36,621 nucleotides of DNA, taken from an uncultured Blautia sp. Lineage in GTDB: Bacteria; Bacillota; Clostridia; Lachnospirales; Lachnospiraceae. Within the stretch, counting starts at the first letter, position 1. Each line of letters begins with the position of its first letter. The position numbers were made by a program, and so were the translations under genes. The notes under the pieces are model-generated. The model did no database searches, had not been told where the DNA came from, and saw nothing but the letters and a program-made list of their open reading frames with translations. This document shows, one piece after another, positions 34,438 to 36,621 of this stretch. The stretch is taken from NCBI GenBank assembly GCA_900551075.1, contig URVB01000037.1:1-36621 (forward strand), written 5' to 3'.

Positions 34438-34590
34438 TCATTCCCCTGCCTCCGAAACAATTTCTTCCAGAACAGTAATCAAATCATACACAGTATTCAA
34501 CTGTACGTTTCGTTCCAGTATCGCGTTTTTCAGATCAACAGACAGTGTTTCAAATTTCTCCCTTATATTCGGAGATACATAGGATGCCAT
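34438..34590 (-). CDS. Small protein of 50 residues
   Basis: Frame from ATG at 34590 to TGA at 34438. It has a good ribosome site (GAGGTGATAAT) a few bases before the start. The product begins MASYVSPNIREKFETL and continues as a mostly helical, acidic chain (DLKNAILERNVQLN, then DLITVLEEIVSEAGE) with no cysteine, signal or membrane segment. Helix periodicity suggests a small dimer or a docking helix. I know no function for it. It sits between the GGGtGRT terminator and aroC. Confidence 0.65.
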   Translation of the reverse strand: MASYVSPNIREKFETLSVDLKNAILERNVQLNTVYDLITVLEEIVSEAGE

Positions 34591-34689
34591 ATATTATCAC
34601 CTCATGAAATAGTATGTACAAAAAGAAAAAAACTATCCGAAATGAGAAGGATGAAATATATTCTTTTGTATTTTATAAAAAGCGGCTTT

Positions 34690-34727
34690 AAAAAAACCCA
34701 TACGATTCCGGGAAGGGAAGGTATGGG
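34690..34727 (-). terminator. Rho-independent terminator after aroC
   Basis: On the minus strand CCCATAC (34727-34721) pairs with GTATGGG (34703-34697) and seven or more T follow. It lies 24 bases after the aroC stop. Confidence 0.8.
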
Positions 34728-34750
34728 CTTATTTGTGTTAAACCTTATGG

Positions 34751-35851
34751 TTATTTCAATATATGATAAAATTCGCGGATTTTGTCAAGACGTGCACTCA
34801 TATTGTTAAACAGCGCATCTACAATAGTCAAGGCACACATGGATTCCACCACCACAACTGCCCTTGGAACAATAACCGGATCGTGTCTTCCATGGATTTC
34901 GAGGGAGAGATTTTCACCGGACCGGGTCACGGTTTCCTGAGGCTGGCTGATAGAAGGTGTCGGTTTTATGGAAGCACGGAGAAGGATTTCACTGCCATCG
35001 CTGATGCCGCCCAGAATACCGCCTGCGTGGTTGGATGTTTTGGAGACCGCACCGTTTTCTGCATGGAAGCCATCGTTGTCTGTAGAACCGTTGAGTGTGG
35101 ATACTGCAGCACCATCGCCGATTTCCACTGCTTTTACGGCACCGATGGACATTACGGCCTGCGCAAGGAGTGCGTCCAGCTTGCCGAAGACAGGGTCCCC
35201 AAGGCCTGCCGGAACACCGGAAATCCGGCATTCAATTACACCGCCTGCGCTATCCTGGTTTTTCAGACATGTTTCCAGATAGGAGCCGGCTTCTTTGGCT
35301 GCCTGTGCATCCGGCATATAAAAAGCATTCCCGGGAATTTCCTCCGGATTAAAATGCTGAATGGATACAGGACCGATAGATTTCGTATAGGTGCAGAAGG
35401 AGATTCCAAGCTCTTTTAAAATTTTGGCTGCGACTGCCCCTGCTGCTACCCGTCCGGCAGTTTCTCTTCCCGAGGAACGGCCGCCGCCGCGGTAATCGCG
35501 GAAGCCGTATTTCTGGTCATAGGTAAAGTCTGCATGTCCGGGGCGATAGGAATATGCAATATTTCCATAATCCCTGGATCTCTGGTCGGTATTGCGTATG
35601 ATCAGGGAGATTGGAGTGCCGGTGGTTTTACCTTCAAATACGCCGGAGAGAATTTCCACCAGATCGCCTTCTTTTCGTGCGGTGGTGTAGCGGCTTAGAC
35701 CGGGTTTTCGCCGGTCCAGATATTTTTGTATGTCCTCTTCGCATAGAGGAAGCCCGCAAGGGCAGCCATCAATGACCGCGCCCAGTGCTTTGCCGTGGGA
35801 CTCCCCCCAGGTAGTTACAGTGAATTTATTTCCAAATATTGATCTGCTCAT
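34751..35851 (-). CDS. aroC: Chorismate synthase
   Basis: FMN-dependent conversion of EPSP to chorismate, the last common step to aromatic amino acids. Family signatures are WGESHGKALGAVIDGCP at the N-terminus and the central GGGRSSGRETAGRVAAGA. The 366-residue length is normal. An AGGA site precedes the ATG. It is a single-gene unit read leftward, and its promoter is back to back with that of the CorA-like gene. No other shikimate gene is visible. Confidence 0.96.
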   Translation of the reverse strand: MSRSIFGNKFTVTTWGESHGKALGAVIDGCPCGLPLCEEDIQKYLDRRKPGLSRYTTARKEGDLVEILSGVFEGKTTGTPISLIIRNTDQRSRDYGNIAYSYRPGHADFTYDQKYGFRDYRGGGRSSGRETAGRVAAGAVAAKILKELGISFCTYTKSIGPVSIQHFNPEEIPGNAFYMPDAQAAKEAGSYLETCLKNQDSAGGVIECRISGVPAGLGDPVFGKLDALLAQAVMSIGAVKAVEIGDGAAVSTLNGSTDNDGFHAENGAVSKTSNHAGGILGGISDGSEILLRASIKPTPSISQPQETVTRSGENLSLEIHGRHDPVIVPRAVVVVESMCALTIVDALFNNMSARLDKIREFYHILK

Positions 35852-35886
35852 AAAAAATCCTTTCTGAATATGTAAGTGTCTTATGT

Positions 35887-35915
35887 ATTATACAAAAATC
35901 GAAAATCTTTGTAAA
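35887..35915 (-). promoter_or_regulatory. Promoter for aroC
   Basis: TTTACA, a 17-base spacer and a perfect TATAAT on the minus strand lie 36 bases upstream of the aroC start. Confidence 0.75.
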
Positions 35916-35930
35916 CCGAAACCATTAGAA

Positions 35931-35959
35931 TTGACAAAAAACCTTGTACAAATTATAAT
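35931..35959 (+). promoter_or_regulatory. Consensus promoter for the CorA-like gene
   Basis: TTGACA and TATAAT are both perfect and 17 bases apart, the only full consensus promoter I found here. It faces away from the aroC promoter. Confidence 0.85.
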
Positions 35960-35995
35960 ATAAACTGTATTTTTGTGTAACAGAGAGGTGTTGTC

Positions 35996-36061
35996 ATGAG
36001 GATACCGGAGCAGGGAAACAGAGAGTGGGATGGGAGTGTGAATCGTGGTAAGGATGTTTAA
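35996..36061 (+). CDS. Possible 21-residue leader peptide of the CorA-like gene
   Basis: The ATG at 35996 has a good GAGAGGTG site. It opens a frame of 21 codons that begins MRIPEQGNREW and stops at 36059-36061, overlapping the start region of the transporter. Its stop lies past the transporter GTG (36045) and ATG (36054), so translation may be coupled or competing. Confidence 0.45.
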   Translation: MRIPEQGNREWDGSVNRGKDV

Positions 36062-36621
36062 AACAACGGATGGAGCCATTCATCAGATCCAGGAGTCGCA
36101 GGAAGGCTGTTGGATTGCATTGACCAATCCGACGGCAACTGAAATTTTCGAAATATCTGAACAATTTCAGATAGAAGTAGACGATTTACGGGCTCCCTTG
36201 GATGAGGAAGAACGTTCACGTATTGAGGTAGAAGATACGTATACTTTGATTTTGGTGGATGTTCCTATGATTGAGGAACGTAATGACAAGGATTGGTATG
36301 GCACCATTCCGCTGGGGATCATTGTAACTGACAAGATGATTTTTACGGTCTGCCTGGAAGATACACAGGTCCTGACCAGGTTTATGGAAGGCAGAGTGCG
36401 TAATTTCTTTACTTATATGAAGACGCGGTTTATTCTGCAGATTTTGTACCGTAATGCCAGCATGTATCTTCGATATCTGCGTATTATAGATAAAAAGAGT
36501 GAGCAGGTAGAAGAAAAACTTCATTTTTCACCAAGAAATCAGGAACTGATTGAGCTTTTGGAGCTGGAAAAATCCCTGGTGTATTTTACCACATCCCTTC
36601 GTTCCAATGATGCTGTGCTGG
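36045..36621 (+). CDS. CorA-like divalent-cation transporter (3' end outside window)
   Basis: N-terminal cytoplasmic part of a CorA-family magnesium/divalent-cation channel; the frame stays open to the window end, so about 192 residues are visible. Signature text is CWIALTNPTATEI and DDLRAPLDEEERSRIE, followed by a central helical region (YLRYLRIIDKKSEQVEEKL). The membrane helices and the GMN motif would lie beyond the window. The frame is closed upstream by TGA at 36039, so the start is GTG at 36045 (GGGAG site 8 bases before) or ATG at 36054. It follows a consensus promoter and a possible leader peptide. Confidence 0.85.
   Translation, partial: MVRMFKTTDGAIHQIQESQEGCWIALTNPTATEIFEISEQFQIEVDDLRAPLDEEERSRIEVEDTYTLILVDVPMIEERNDKDWYGTIPLGIIVTDKMIFTVCLEDTQVLTRFMEGRVRNFFTYMKTRFILQILYRNASMYLRYLRIIDKKSEQVEEKLHFSPRNQELIELLELEKSLVYFTTSLRSNDAVL

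Noticed and set aside
35960..36044. Magnesium riboswitch before the CorA-like gene
   Set aside because: The leader of about 80 bases is too short for an M-box and carries no matching helices.

Overview
The window looks like chromosomal DNA from an anaerobic, low-to-moderate GC Firmicute of the class Clostridia, most likely a gut Lachnospiraceae of the Blautia type. The clues are the gene families (Sec-containing formate dehydrogenase fused into a hydrogenase operon, a minimal SufCB pair, a stand-alone Spo0A effector domain, the GGGtGRT family), AGGAGG-type ribosome sites and sigma-A-type promoters. The genus is an inference. No phage, insertion sequence, CRISPR array or rRNA was seen, and no gene-free stretch exceeds 300 bases (the longest is about 240 bases, 31882-32121).

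Layout. 1-2236: end of a minimal Fe-S assembly pair (SufC, SufB/D-like) plus an unknown membrane protein. 2376-5432: LarE-type sulfur transferase and a GH36 alpha-galactosidase. 5541-6923: MATE exporter. 7041-8598 (minus): ABC permease and ATPase without a binding protein. 8731-11985: flippase-like protein, PssA, Psd and QueH. 12098-14668: argH and asd, each with its own promoter. 14840-28328: a formate/selenium/molybdenum block. 28330-31075: topoisomerase III and a hexapeptide-repeat protein. 31147-31881 (minus): TraX-like. 32122-32469: Spo0A effector-domain protein. 32614-34337: NifU-like protein and GGGtGRT protein. 34438-34590 (minus): 50-residue protein. 34751-35851 (minus): aroC. 36045-36621: start of a CorA-type transporter running off the window.

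The central 14 kb is a nearly self-sufficient module. mobA, moeA and mobB finish the molybdenum cofactor. A Sec-containing FdhF, two HycB-like polyferredoxins and an HydA2-type [FeFe] hydrogenase have the exact subunit set of hydrogen-dependent CO2 reductase (HDCR), which interconverts H2 + CO2 and formate. selB, selD (itself a selenoprotein), selA and tRNA-Sec supply selenocysteine. fdhD sulfurates the cofactor and an FNT channel moves formate. Two in-frame UGA codons (17741 and 24146) are read as selenocysteine, so neither gene is broken.

The least understood element is the NifU-like / GGGtGRT pair at 32614-34337: two adjacent genes with their own promoter and terminator, apparently highly expressed codon use, and no known function. 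The stand-alone Spo0A DNA-binding domain just upstream, with a perfect 0A box in front of it, is the second point worth attention.
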